Part shown: positions 52,639 through 62,300 of the stretch, in pieces
Position numbering within the stretch: the stretch's first letter is position 1
Layout: every line of letters begins with the position of its first letter
Source of the DNA: Chryseosolibacter sp036402115
GTDB lineage: Bacteria > Bacteroidota > Bacteroidia > Cytophagales > Cyclobacteriaceae
Assembly (NCBI GenBank): GCA_036402115.1
Contig: DASWTM010000297.1
Location: 23,717-87,716 of the forward strand
Length of the DNA: 64,000 nt
Reading direction: 5' to 3'
Notes under the pieces: model-generated
Databases searched by the model: none
The model's input: the letters and a program-made list of their open reading frames with translations, nothing else
What the model was told of the DNA's origin: nothing
Made by a program: the position numbers and the translations under genes

Positions 52639-52666
52639 GGCATTAGGAATTTGGCATTAGGCATTT
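52639..52666 (+). repeat. Left flanking repeat of the four-helix-bundle cassette
   Basis: GGCATTAGGAATTTGGCATT plus AGGCATTT. Its inverted counterpart is at 53109-53158. Directly after it (52672-52702) is a CCCGAGCGTAGCGCAAGCGG hairpin-like text ending ATCGGG. Confidence 0.75.
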
Positions 52667-52719
52667 CGAAGATCCCGAGCGTAGCGCAAGCGGAGTATCG
52701 GGAAGTAAAACAGAATTCT

Positions 52720-53124
52720 ATGATCTCAAGTTTGGATGATTTTAAGACCTACAATCAAGCAATGGAGTTAGGGGAAGAGGTGTGGGATGTAGTGACACGA
52801 TGGAAGTTCTTTGAAAAAGACACGGTTGGAAAGCAGTTAGTAAGAGCTGCTGACTCGATTGCTTCCAATCTATCGGAGGGACTCGGTCGCTACCATTACC
52901 GCGAGAGAAAAAATTTTAGCTACTATTCCCGTGGATCACTCTTCGAAACCAAAACATGGCTTACTAAAGCCAGAAATAGAAGTTTGATTGATAGAGCAAA
53001 ATTCGAGTCATTAATTAGCAAGGCGGATATCATTGGAAAAATGTTGAATGGATACATCAGTTCAATTGGCGTTCAAGAACCCGATGCCGACTATGGCTCC
53101 AACCCCGCATTTCCTAATGCCTAA
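52720..53124 (+). CDS. Four-helix-bundle protein (S23/IVP family)
   Basis: 134 residues from ATG 52720 (MISSLDDFKTYNQAMELGEE). It has the family core of four long helices and conserved sites: W-x-V-V-T-R-W, then KQLVRAADSIASNLSEGLGR and YYSRGSLFETKTWLTKA. Such proteins were first seen in intervening sequences of 23S rRNA genes and form pentameric helical bundles that may bind nucleic acid; their role is not settled. Unusually, the final residues (PAFPNA) and the stop codon lie inside the right flanking repeat. It interrupts an otherwise metabolic gene series. Confidence 0.85.
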   Translation: MISSLDDFKTYNQAMELGEEVWDVVTRWKFFEKDTVGKQLVRAADSIASNLSEGLGRYHYRERKNFSYYSRGSLFETKTWLTKARNRSLIDRAKFESLISKADIIGKMLNGYISSIGVQEPDADYGSNPAFPNA

Positions 53125-53158
53125 TGCCCAATGCCCAATGCCTAATTCCCAATGCCTA
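53109..53158 (-). repeat. Right flanking repeat of the four-helix-bundle cassette
   Basis: ATTTCCTAATGCCTAATGCC and following, up to CCCAATGCC at 53158, is the reverse complement of the left repeat, with extra CCAATGCC units. The stop codon of the four-helix-bundle gene (53122-53124) is part of it. Confidence 0.75.
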
Positions 53159-53201
53159 ACTCTGAACTAAGACTAAATAACCAATAAACACGAAACCGAA
53201 A

Positions 53202-54254
53202 ATGAAGACAATCAAAGGTCCCGCAATATTCCTCGCTCAGTTTATGGGCGATCAGGCTCCGTTTGATAATATTAAGACCATTGCCAAGTGGGCAGCGTCT
53301 CTTGGGTATGTGGGGATTCAAATTCCGACATGGGATCCACGGGCGATCGATCTACAAAAAGCTGCAGAGAGTAAAGACTACTGCGATGACTGGAAAGGCG
53401 TAATCGAATCGGCAGGTTTGCAGGTGACGGAATTATCGACCCACCTGCAGGGACAGCTTGTTGCCGTCAATCCCGCATACAACGAGTTGTTCGATGGCTT
53501 CGCGCCAAAATCTGTTCGCGGAGATGCGAAAGCAAGACAGGCGTGGGCGGTAGATCAATTGAAGTTCGCTGCCAAAGCAAGTAAGAATCTTGGATTGAAT
53601 GCGCACGCAACATTCTCCGGTGCTCTTATGTGGCATACTGTGTACCCTTGGCCGCAGCGTCCTGCCGGGCTGGTGGAAGACGGTTTCAAGGAACTGGCAA
53701 AGCGCTGGTTGCCAATCCTTAACGCATTCGACAAAGCAGGCGTAGATGTATGTTACGAGATCCATCCGGGTGAAGACCTGCACGATGGAATTACTTTTGA
53801 GCGTTTCTGGGAAGCGACTGAAAAACATCCTCGTTGCAATATCCTGTACGATCCAAGCCATTTCGTCCTCCAACAGCTCGATTACCTTCAATACATTGAT
53901 TTTTACCACCCGTTTATAAAGATGTTTCACGTAAAAGATGCGGAATTTAATCCGACCGGAAGGTCCGGTGTTTACGGTGGATATCAGGATTGGATAAATC
54001 GTCCGGGAAGATTTCGTTCTTTGGGCGATGGTCAGGTGGATTTCAAGTCAATCTTCTCTAAATTGACCCAGTATGGCTATGAAGGCTGGGCAGTGCTCGA
54101 GTGGGAGTGCTGCATTAAGCATCCGGAGCAGGGTGCTGCGGAGGGATCGAAGTTCATCAAAGACCATATTATCCGCGTAACCGAAAAAGCATTTGATGAC
54201 TTTGCAGGCGCGGGCAAAGATCAGAAGTTGAATAAAAAAGTATTAGGAATCTAG
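53202..54254 (+). CDS. Sugar phosphate isomerase/epimerase (AP endonuclease 2-like TIM barrel)
   Basis: A 350-residue TIM-barrel protein of the xylose-isomerase-like/AP2Ec superfamily. Metal-ligand motifs are visible: VCYEIHPGEDLHDG (Glu, His), NILYDPSHF (Asp, His), MFHVKDAEFN (His, Asp) and AVLEWECCIKHPEQ (Glu). No signal peptide, so cytoplasmic. It is adjacent to the Gfo/Idh/MocA gene and to cytochrome c and DUF1080 genes; in 3-keto-glycoside pathways proteins of this superfamily act on keto-sugars or their glycal derivatives. Exact reaction not determined. Confidence 0.87.
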   Translation: MKTIKGPAIFLAQFMGDQAPFDNIKTIAKWAASLGYVGIQIPTWDPRAIDLQKAAESKDYCDDWKGVIESAGLQVTELSTHLQGQLVAVNPAYNELFDGFAPKSVRGDAKARQAWAVDQLKFAAKASKNLGLNAHATFSGALMWHTVYPWPQRPAGLVEDGFKELAKRWLPILNAFDKAGVDVCYEIHPGEDLHDGITFERFWEATEKHPRCNILYDPSHFVLQQLDYLQYIDFYHPFIKMFHVKDAEFNPTGRSGVYGGYQDWINRPGRFRSLGDGQVDFKSIFSKLTQYGYEGWAVLEWECCIKHPEQGAAEGSKFIKDHIIRVTEKAFDDFAGAGKDQKLNKKVLGI

Positions 54255-54277
54255 TCAATCAATCAATCGTTATACAA

Positions 54278-54715
54278 ATGAAAAAGTTAATCTTAGTTCT
54301 TCTTGTCGCTGCAACAACTAGCTGGACAATGACATCCTGTGGTGGTAAAAAAGAAGAGGGTAAAGAAGAAGCAAAAGAGGAAGAAGCTTACGATGACAAC
54401 GAAATCGCAGAGCCGAAAAAAGAGTCATCTGAAGACCTGATCAAACAGGGTCAATTATTGGTTGATCAAAGTGATTGCAAAACCTGCCATCACGCAACAA
54501 ATAAGATTATCGGCCCGGCTCACGCTGAAGTGGCGAAGAAATATGAATTTACACAAGGCAACGTGGTGATGCTTGCCGGAAAGATCATCAAAGGAGGAAG
54601 CGGTGTATGGGGTGAAATTCCAATGACGGCACATCCTGATCTCTCACAACAGGATGCTGAAAAGATGGCGATGTACGTATTGTCGCTTGACGGAGAGAAG
54701 CCTGCAGATCGTTAA
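54278..54715 (+). CDS. Class I cytochrome c lipoprotein
   Basis: 145 residues. Signal with lipobox MTSCGGK (Cys21), then an acidic, low-complexity linker (EEGKEEAKEEEAYDDN), then a single cytochrome c domain with haem motif CKTCH at 67-71 and the likely axial Met116 in GEIPMTAHPD. A membrane-anchored periplasmic electron carrier is expected. The same cytochrome domain recurs inside both giant proteins downstream, with near-identical signature blocks (for example VAKKYEF, KGGSGVWGE, MTAHPDL). It follows the isomerase by 23 bases. Confidence 0.93.
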   Translation: MKKLILVLLVAATTSWTMTSCGGKKEEGKEEAKEEEAYDDNEIAEPKKESSEDLIKQGQLLVDQSDCKTCHHATNKIIGPAHAEVAKKYEFTQGNVVMLAGKIIKGGSGVWGEIPMTAHPDLSQQDAEKMAMYVLSLDGEKPADR

Positions 54716-54745
54716 TTTACCTTTTTCAACCAATCTACCAGACCT

Positions 54746-55459
54746 ATGAGAGCGAGAATACTGGTTGCGCTGCTATTTTCAATGTGTACAATTCACACAT
54801 TCGCGCAAGACAACACACTATCCAAGAAAGAAAAGAAAGACGGATGGAAACTTCTCTTTGATGGGAAGACTACCACCGGTTGGCATAACTTCAATTCTAA
54901 CACCATTGGCGCTGCCTGGAAAGTACAGGACGGTGCCCTTTACCTCGATAACACCGTAACGGTGCGCGAAGACCGCGGTGACATCATCCCGGCAGATGAG
55001 TTCGAAAATTCCGAGTTTACAATCGACTGGAAAATTGACTCCTGTGGAAACAGTGGTATAATTTTCAATGTCGTGCAGGATCCAAAGTACCGTGCCGTAT
55101 GGCATACCGGTCCGGAGATGCAGGTTCTGGACAATGATTGCCACCCGGATGCAAAAATCGAAAAGCACAGAGCGGGTGATCTTTACGATCTCATCAAATC
55201 AAACAAAGAAACCGTTAAGCCTGCCGGTCAGTGGAACACGGCAAAGATTGTTTCCAACAAAGGAAAATATGAATTCTGGCTGAACGGAAACAAGGCCGTT
55301 GAATTTACCATGCACGATGCACAATGGGATGCGCTTGTTGCCGGAAGTAAATTCAAGAACATGGCTGACTTTGGTAAAGCAACAAAAGGTCACATCGCCC
55401 TCCAGGATCATGGAGACAAGGTTTGGTTCCGCAACATCAAGATCAGAGAAATCAAATAA
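54746..55459 (+). CDS. DUF1080 / 3-keto-disaccharide hydrolase family protein
   Basis: 237 residues with a Sec signal (MRARILVALLFSMCTIHTFA). The DUF1080 domain, a concanavalin-like beta-sandwich, has DGWKLLFDGKTTTGWHNFN near the start, then NSGIIFNVV, MQVLDNDCHPDAKIEKHRAG and GQWNTAKIVSNKGKYEFWLN. The family is associated with hydrolysis of 3-keto-glycosides in the periplasm. The C-terminal 200 residues of the next protein are a close paralogue. It lies 30 bases after the cytochrome gene, likely the same operon. Confidence 0.92.
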   Translation: MRARILVALLFSMCTIHTFAQDNTLSKKEKKDGWKLLFDGKTTTGWHNFNSNTIGAAWKVQDGALYLDNTVTVREDRGDIIPADEFENSEFTIDWKIDSCGNSGIIFNVVQDPKYRAVWHTGPEMQVLDNDCHPDAKIEKHRAGDLYDLIKSNKETVKPAGQWNTAKIVSNKGKYEFWLNGNKAVEFTMHDAQWDALVAGSKFKNMADFGKATKGHIALQDHGDKVWFRNIKIREIK

Positions 55460-55481
55460 CATTTAGTACTAGCACCTATTT

Positions 55482-58400
55482 ATGAAACCCCAATGGGCCT
55501 CCATTAACCGCAGCGTAGGCAACGAAGGCGCCAAGTTCGCCACGAACAAAAATGCAAATAAAAAATCCGTTGCGCCCGTAGCGCCTTCGTTGCGCCCGTT
55601 GCGGTTTTGCATTTTTGCATTTGCCTTGGTTGTCTTTTCCTGCAATTCAAACAAGGAAACTAAACGCCCGATGGACCCCTGGGTGTTCCGATCGGTACTC
55701 GACCAGAAGCCTCGCATGGTAACTGCTGCGTTGAATGAAAATCTGTACGTTGCATACGATGCACGCCAGTGTCAGATGTACAAGGCATGGAAAGGTGGAG
55801 TGATCTTCGATGGGGCAGTGTACACAACGAACCACGGCCCACAACCCACATCCAAAGGTTACGCATATTATCAGCAGCCGGAAGGAGAGACATTCTGGTT
55901 TCTGACGAAAGGCGGACAAGACGTTGAACTGATTCCAAATTTCAAAGGCTATAAGTTTGATGATGGACAAGTCACATTCAAATACGAACTCGCAACAGAA
56001 GATGGAGAAAAGTTTATCGTTGAAGAAACACCGGAATACGAAAGCAACGGCAAGAAGACTGGCCTGAAGCGAACATTCAAAACGTCTGGTGTTCCGTCAG
56101 CCAGCGAAGTGAAGATCAAAACTGTTTTCACTAACCTGGAAAATGAGAAGGATTATGAGTCGTCTGGAACAGTAAAGGTTGTTTCCAGCGAAACAAAGCA
56201 ATTTGAAGCAGGCTCTGTCAAGGAAGTAAAAGCGGAAGTTACGCTTAAGTCGAATGATGAAACGGACATCACGGTGTTCTTCCATCCTGGTTTCGAATCA
56301 TTAAAGGAAGAAGATAAGGCAGAAGAAACGCCTGTTGATGCACTCGCGCAAGGTGCAAAACTTATCGATGGCTCAGATTGCAAGACGTGTCATAACGAAA
56401 AAGTCAAGACCGTTGGGCCTGCGTATGTTGATGTTGCCAAGAAATATGAATTCAACGAGGCGAACGTATCGAAGCTCGTGGGAAAAGTTGTGAAAGGTGG
56501 AAGCGGTGTCTGGGGCGAAGTTCCGATGACGGCTCACCCTGACCTTACCGAATCGGACGCGACATTGATGGTGAATTACATCATGTCACTCGATGGTGAG
56601 AAACTTGCCACCGAAGAGAATACGGAGGATCTTAGTGCAGGTACAAAGCCGATCAGCTTTGCATTCGACTCAAAGAACGAGTTCGAAAAAAAGGAAGAGA
56701 ACAAAGACTATCCAGGTCTTGCTGTATCTGTCTACAAGATTGACAACTTCACGCAAGATTTCTATCAGCTGCCGAAGCAATATGATCCGATGTATACGGC
56801 TGTCGCTCCTGGTGTTCACTTCAGCGTAGAACTAACCAAGGATAATCCTGAGATCAACGAATCCGTGTTAATGCATTTCAAAGGATTCTTGAATATTGAA
56901 GAAGAAGATAATTATGTGATTCGTCTGATCAGTGATGATGGTTCGCGTATGTGGATTGACGGAAAGCTTCAGATTGACAACGATGGCTTCCATGGCCCGC
57001 AACCGCGTGATGCCGAGATGATCCTCAAGAAAGGAAAGCATCCGGTGGAGATCATTTACTACCAGGGACTCGCAGGCTATGCGCTTTCACTTCAGTGGGC
57101 GAAACATGGCGATGGAAAATTCTCGGTCATTCCAGAAGAAGCGCTCGGACATACCAAGGCAAGCTTTAAGAAATCTGTGCCGTATGTTCCATTAAGCAAA
57201 CTGGTAAAAAGCATTCCGGGTGATAAAACAGATGAGGCTGGTGTACATCCTTCATTCGATGTGTTTCAGTCACGCCCCGACAACTTCGAACCTAAAGTTG
57301 GCGGAATGGATTTCCTTTCCGACAGCAGTCTTCTCGTTTGCACGTGGGATTCTGTCGGACCGGTGTATCGTCTCGAGGGGGTGACACGCAACGACCCATC
57401 GAAAATCAAAGTCACAAGAATAGCTTCTGGTCTTGCTGAGCCACTCGGTATTAAAGTGGTGAACGACACAATCTACGTTCTGCAAAAGCAAGAACTCACG
57501 CGTCTGATCGATAATGATAAAGACGGCATCATCGATGAATACCAGACAGTAAGTGATGATTGGAGAGTATCCGCTAACTTCCACGAGTTTGCTTTTGGAT
57601 TGGTGTACAAGGATGGCTTCTTCTATGCATCCCTTGCTACCGCGATCAACCCCGGTGGCGCAAGCACGAAGCCTCAGATTCCCGATCGCGGTAAAGCGGT
57701 TAAAATTTCCAAGAAAGATGGAAGTGTCGAATTTATTGCAAGTGGTCTGAGAACGCCAAACGGTATTGGTCTTGGTGTCGATAACGAACTCTTCATTACA
57801 GACAACCAGGGAGACTGGCTTCCATCCAGTAAGGTGCTTCACATCACCAAGGGCTCGTGGTATGGATCACGCTCAGTCGATTTCGAAGGCACCGCGAACC
57901 TGAAAGAAAAACTTCCGGTGGTATGGCTTCCGCAGGATGAAATTGGAAATTCGCCTGGGCAACCCGTGCCGATCAACGTTGGTCCGTACAAAGGCCAGCA
58001 GTTGCACGGGGAAGTTACGCACGGTGGTTTGAAACGCGTGTTCATGGAAAAAGTGAATGGCGAATACCAGGGAGCTGTCTTCCGTTTCTCACAAGGACTT
58101 GAAGGTGGTGTGAACCGCGCGGTGTGGGGACCTGACAATGCATTGTATCTTGGTATGATCGGAAATCCAGGTAACTGGAGTCACTCAGGAAGAAAATGGT
58201 ATGGCCTTCAGAAGTTGAAGTACAACGGTAAGCCTACATTCGAAATGCTTGCGGTTCGTGCGAAAGCGAATGGTATGGAAATCGAAATGACAGAGCCGAT
58301 CGCTGACAACTTTGGTAATTCCGTTTCCGACTACGAGATCAGGCAATGGTATTATAAGCCAACCGAAAATTATGGCGGACCCAAGCTTGACGAAAAAGCA

Positions 58401-59270
58401 TTGACCGTTAAGGCGGTCAATATTTCTGACGATCGTAAGAAAGTTTTCCTTGAAATTCAGGGCATGCAGCCAAATCATGTGGTTTATGTTCACTTGAAGG
58501 GAATGTTCGTGAGTAAAGAGAACAGAAACCTGTGGACGACCGAAGCATGGTACACGTTGAATTCCATTCCATCTGAAGCAGGCTTTAAGAATCCTGTAAA
58601 AGCTCCTGTAGCCAACGCGTTGAGCGATTCGGAAAAAGCAGCGGGTTGGAAGTTATTGTTCGATGGTAAGACAACAGCAGGATGGAGAAACTTCAAGTCG
58701 GACAAAATCGGCTCTGCATGGAAAGTGAAGGATGGCGCACTGGTTTTTGACAACTCGAAGAAAAGTAACGGTCACGTTGCAGGCGGTGGTGACATCGTTA
58801 CCGCTGACGAGTATGAAAACTATGAGTTCTCCATTGATTGGAAGATATCCAAATGCGGCAATAGCGGAATTATTTTCAATGCAATCGAGGATGCGAAATA
58901 CGACTATGTATGGCAGACCGGCCCGGAGATGCAAGTGCTTGACAACACATGTCATCCTGATGCACGCATTGAAAAGCATCGCGCGGGTGATCTGTATGAT
59001 TTAATTGAAAGTAAATTCGTTGCAGTAAATCCTGCTGGCGAGTGGAATCAGGCTCGCATTCTTTCAAACAAAGGCAAGTATGAATTTTGGCTGAATGGCT
59101 ACAAGGTTGTTGAATTCACTATGCATGACGCAACCTGGAATGATATGGTGAAGAACAGCAAGTTCAAAGACATGCCTGATTTTAGTAAAGCAACAAAGGG
59201 AAGAATCGCTTTACAGGATCATGGCGACCAGGTATCCTTTAGAAATATTAAAATCAGAGAAATTAAATAA
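55482..59270 (+). CDS. Giant lipoprotein: cytochrome c, PA14, beta-propeller, DUF1080
   Basis: 1262 residues. The N-terminus is odd: about 40 residues translated from a repeat-like text (ASINRSVGNEGAKFATNKNA) before a hydrophobic signal (LRFCIFAFALVVFSCNS) with lipobox VFSC. Then an N-terminal beta domain (about 62-280); cytochrome c (haem motif CKTCH at 300-304); PA14 carbohydrate-binding domain (about 420-565; NYVIRLISDDGSRMWIDGK); a beta-propeller of sugar-dehydrogenase type (about 590-990; GLRTPNGIGLGVDNELFITD); and a DUF1080 domain (about 1050-1262). It combines sugar binding, probable oxidation, electron transfer and keto-glycoside hydrolysis in one periplasmic chain. The true start may be further downstream. 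Confidence 0.85.
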   Translation: MKPQWASINRSVGNEGAKFATNKNANKKSVAPVAPSLRPLRFCIFAFALVVFSCNSNKETKRPMDPWVFRSVLDQKPRMVTAALNENLYVAYDARQCQMYKAWKGGVIFDGAVYTTNHGPQPTSKGYAYYQQPEGETFWFLTKGGQDVELIPNFKGYKFDDGQVTFKYELATEDGEKFIVEETPEYESNGKKTGLKRTFKTSGVPSASEVKIKTVFTNLENEKDYESSGTVKVVSSETKQFEAGSVKEVKAEVTLKSNDETDITVFFHPGFESLKEEDKAEETPVDALAQGAKLIDGSDCKTCHNEKVKTVGPAYVDVAKKYEFNEANVSKLVGKVVKGGSGVWGEVPMTAHPDLTESDATLMVNYIMSLDGEKLATEENTEDLSAGTKPISFAFDSKNEFEKKEENKDYPGLAVSVYKIDNFTQDFYQLPKQYDPMYTAVAPGVHFSVELTKDNPEINESVLMHFKGFLNIEEEDNYVIRLISDDGSRMWIDGKLQIDNDGFHGPQPRDAEMILKKGKHPVEIIYYQGLAGYALSLQWAKHGDGKFSVIPEEALGHTKASFKKSVPYVPLSKLVKSIPGDKTDEAGVHPSFDVFQSRPDNFEPKVGGMDFLSDSSLLVCTWDSVGPVYRLEGVTRNDPSKIKVTRIASGLAEPLGIKVVNDTIYVLQKQELTRLIDNDKDGIIDEYQTVSDDWRVSANFHEFAFGLVYKDGFFYASLATAINPGGASTKPQIPDRGKAVKISKKDGSVEFIASGLRTPNGIGLGVDNELFITDNQGDWLPSSKVLHITKGSWYGSRSVDFEGTANLKEKLPVVWLPQDEIGNSPGQPVPINVGPYKGQQLHGEVTHGGLKRVFMEKVNGEYQGAVFRFSQGLEGGVNRAVWGPDNALYLGMIGNPGNWSHSGRKWYGLQKLKYNGKPTFEMLAVRAKANGMEIEMTEPIADNFGNSVSDYEIRQWYYKPTENYGGPKLDEKALTVKAVNISDDRKKVFLEIQGMQPNHVVYVHLKGMFVSKENRNLWTTEAWYTLNSIPSEAGFKNPVKAPVANALSDSEKAAGWKLLFDGKTTAGWRNFKSDKIGSAWKVKDGALVFDNSKKSNGHVAGGGDIVTADEYENYEFSIDWKISKCGNSGIIFNAIEDAKYDYVWQTGPEMQVLDNTCHPDARIEKHRAGDLYDLIESKFVAVNPAGEWNQARILSNKGKYEFWLNGYKVVEFTMHDATWNDMVKNSKFKDMPDFSKATKGRIALQDHGDQVSFRNIKIREIK

Positions 59271-59275
59271 CAAAC

Positions 59276-59303
59276 AAATCCTGGCCGGTGTGTCAGGATT
59301 TTT
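59276..59303 (+). terminator. Hairpin between the two giant genes
   Basis: AAATCCTG (59276-59283) pairs with CAGGATTT (59294-59301) around a ten-base loop, followed by a T-rich tail. It sits six bases after the stop codon and 12 bases before ATG 59315, so it could attenuate or terminate transcription between the two large genes. Confidence 0.75.
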
Positions 59304-59314
59304 CTTTTTACCCA

Positions 59315-62300
59315 ATGAGACGCTACATTCCAATTTTTATCCTCTTCTGCCTGCTGCTGTCATGTAGCAAGGAGAAAAAACGAGTTCTGGTATTTTCGAA
59401 GACAAAAGGGTATCGCCATGAATCGATTCCTGATGGTAAGCTTGCCCTTATTGAGTTAGGGAAGCAACACGAATTCGAAGTTGACACAACTGAGGACGCG
59501 AGCCTTTTCACGGAAGACAACCTGAAGAAGTATCGCGCCATTGTTTTCCTCAGCACAACGATGGATGTTCTTGATCCGGTTCAACAGGCCGAGTTCAAAC
59601 GCTTCATTGAAGCGGGAGGAGGTTTCGTAGGTATTCACGCTGCTGCTGATACCGAATACGAATGGCATTGGTATGGAAAGCTTCTCGGAGCATACTTCAA
59701 GAGTCATCCCAAAATTCAGGAAGCAAAACTGACGAAGGTGAGACCTTTCGGACCCAACACGTTGCCCGACACCTGGACGAGGACTGACGAATGGTACAAT
59801 TACAAAAACATTTCCGACAAGATCAATATCATTTACAACCTTGAAGAGAGCTCATACCAGGGCGGAGAAAATGGAAACAGCCATCCGATAGCGTGGTATC
59901 AAGAGTTTGAAGGCGGCCGTTCATTCTATACTGGCCTGGGCCACACAAAGGAAAGTTATAAGGACTCGCTATTCCTTGATCATGTTCTTCAAGGGATCGA
60001 GTGGGCGATGGGCGACTCAAAGCTCGACTACGGCAAGGCTACAACGAAACATGTTCCTGAGGAGAACCGCTTCACCAAGACCGTTCTTGACTTCAATCTT
60101 GATGAGCCAACCGAGATGACGATTTTGCCTGATGGAAAAATCATTTTCATTGAGAGAAAAGGTGACGTTAAGCTTTACACTCCGTCAGACAATAAAACCA
60201 AAGTCATCAACCAGTTTAAAGTAGGGACTAAGTTTGAAGACGGCATGATCGGAATCACAGCCGATCCGAACTTCAAAGACAATAACTATCTCTACATTTT
60301 CTACTCGCATCCCGAGCGTTCCGCAAACGTGCTTTCACGATTTGTATTCAAGGATGACAAGATTGACATGGCATCTGAGAAAGAGATGCTCGAAGTTCCT
60401 ACACAACGCGAGACGTGCTGCCATACCGGTGGATCACTTGCATTCGGACCGGGCGGAAATCTTTTCATCTCAACCGGTGACAACACGAGCCCTTTCGAGT
60501 CTGATGGATTTAGTCCATCAGATGAGCGTGAGGGACGTTCGCCTTTCGATGCGCAGAAGTCATCCGCGAATACGAATGACTTAAGAGGAAAGATCCTTCG
60601 GATTCATCCTGAGCCTGACGGAACGTACACAATCCCGGAAGGCAACTTGTTCCCGAAAGGGGAAGAGAAGACTCGTCCTGAAATCTACGTGATGGGTACA
60701 CGCAATCCTTATCGTATTTCGATCGATCAGAAGACCGGATATCTCTATTGGGGCGAAGTTGGTCCAGATGCAGGTAACAACGATTCACTGCGCGGTCCAC
60801 GTGGCTATGATGAAGTGAACCAGGCGAAAAAAGCCGGCTTCTTCGGTTGGCCATATTTCGTTGGTAAAAATTATGCGTACGCGAAGTATGATTTTGCTGG
60901 CAAGAAAGCTGGCGTAAAGTGGGATCCGAAAGCACCGATCAACGAATCGCCAAACAATACCGGTAAGCGCGAGCTTCCTCCCGTATCCGATCCATTCATC
61001 TGGTATCCTTATGCAAAAGCCGATGACTTCCCGATGATGAAAGAAGGCGGTCGCAACGCGATGGCTGGACCAATTTACTACAGCGAAGACTACAAAGGGA
61101 AAGACACCGCCTTCCCGGATTACTTCGATGGCAAAGTGATGATCTACGACTGGATGCGAAACTTCATGTTCCTGCTCACGCTCGACAAAGACGGAGCAAT
61201 CAAAGACATGGAGCCGTTCATGCCAAACACCAAGTTCAACAACATCATGGACCTGGCGTACGGGCCGGATGGTAAATTGTACATGCTGGAATACGGAACA
61301 AAATGGTTTGCAAAGAACATCGATGCACGCCTCGTTCGGATCGATTATAATGGAGGCAACAGACCTCCGGTAGCAATGTTGACTGCGGATAAATTCTATG
61401 GATCACTTCCGCTAAGCGTGAAGTTTACAGCAGAAGGAAGCGCAGATCCGGATGGCGATGGTCTCAAGTATGAACTGACCGCCAACGGAAAAACGGAAAC
61501 GTCTAATGATGGCACATTCACAGTGACCTTCGATAAAGCGGGCGTGTTCACCCCAGAGTTGAAAGTGACCGACAAGAACGGTGGATCCAGCACTGCAAAA
61601 TTGCAGATCGTTGCCGGAAATGAACAACCTGCGGTTAAAGTTGAATTTACCAGTGGAAATAAGTCGTTTTACTTCCCTGGAACTCCGGTTGGATACAAGG
61701 TGACTGTCACAGACAAAGAAGATGGTTCCAGTGAAGATGGTAAAATTACTTCCGCTGATGTTAAAGTTACTTTCGATTATCTCAAAGGCTTCGACATGAC
61801 TGCGATTGCACAAGGTCACCAGATGCCGAGCATCGAACTTCCAGGTAAAGCACTCATTGATAACAGCGATTGTAAATCATGTCACATGATCGATCAACGT
61901 TCGGCTGGTCCGAGCTATAAGGAAGTGGCAGCAAAATACGAGAAGCAGAAAGATGCGGCAGATTACCTCGCAGCGAAAATCATTAAAGGTGGTGCAGGTG
62001 TTTGGGGAACAACTGAAATGGCTGCACATCCACAGATATCCGTGGATGATGCAAAGAAGATGGTCGATTACATTTTGTCGTTAAACAAAGTGAAGACTGA
62101 TAAATCCTTGCCACTGGCTTCTACAGTAACTCCTGGTAAAGAAGAAGATGGCGCGTACATTCTGACGGCAAGCTACTTTGACAAAGGAGGTCAGAATGTT
62201 CCGTCTATTCCGGCACAGGGCGCGGCCGTGTTGAGAGGTCCTACGCTTGGCGCGGATCAGGCAAGTCAATTGAATGTTGTGCGCGTATTACGATTCAACG

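Noticed and set aside
57270..57842. 190-codon minus-strand frame inside the giant lipoprotein
   Set aside because: Antisense to a well-supported multidomain protein and without family motifs.
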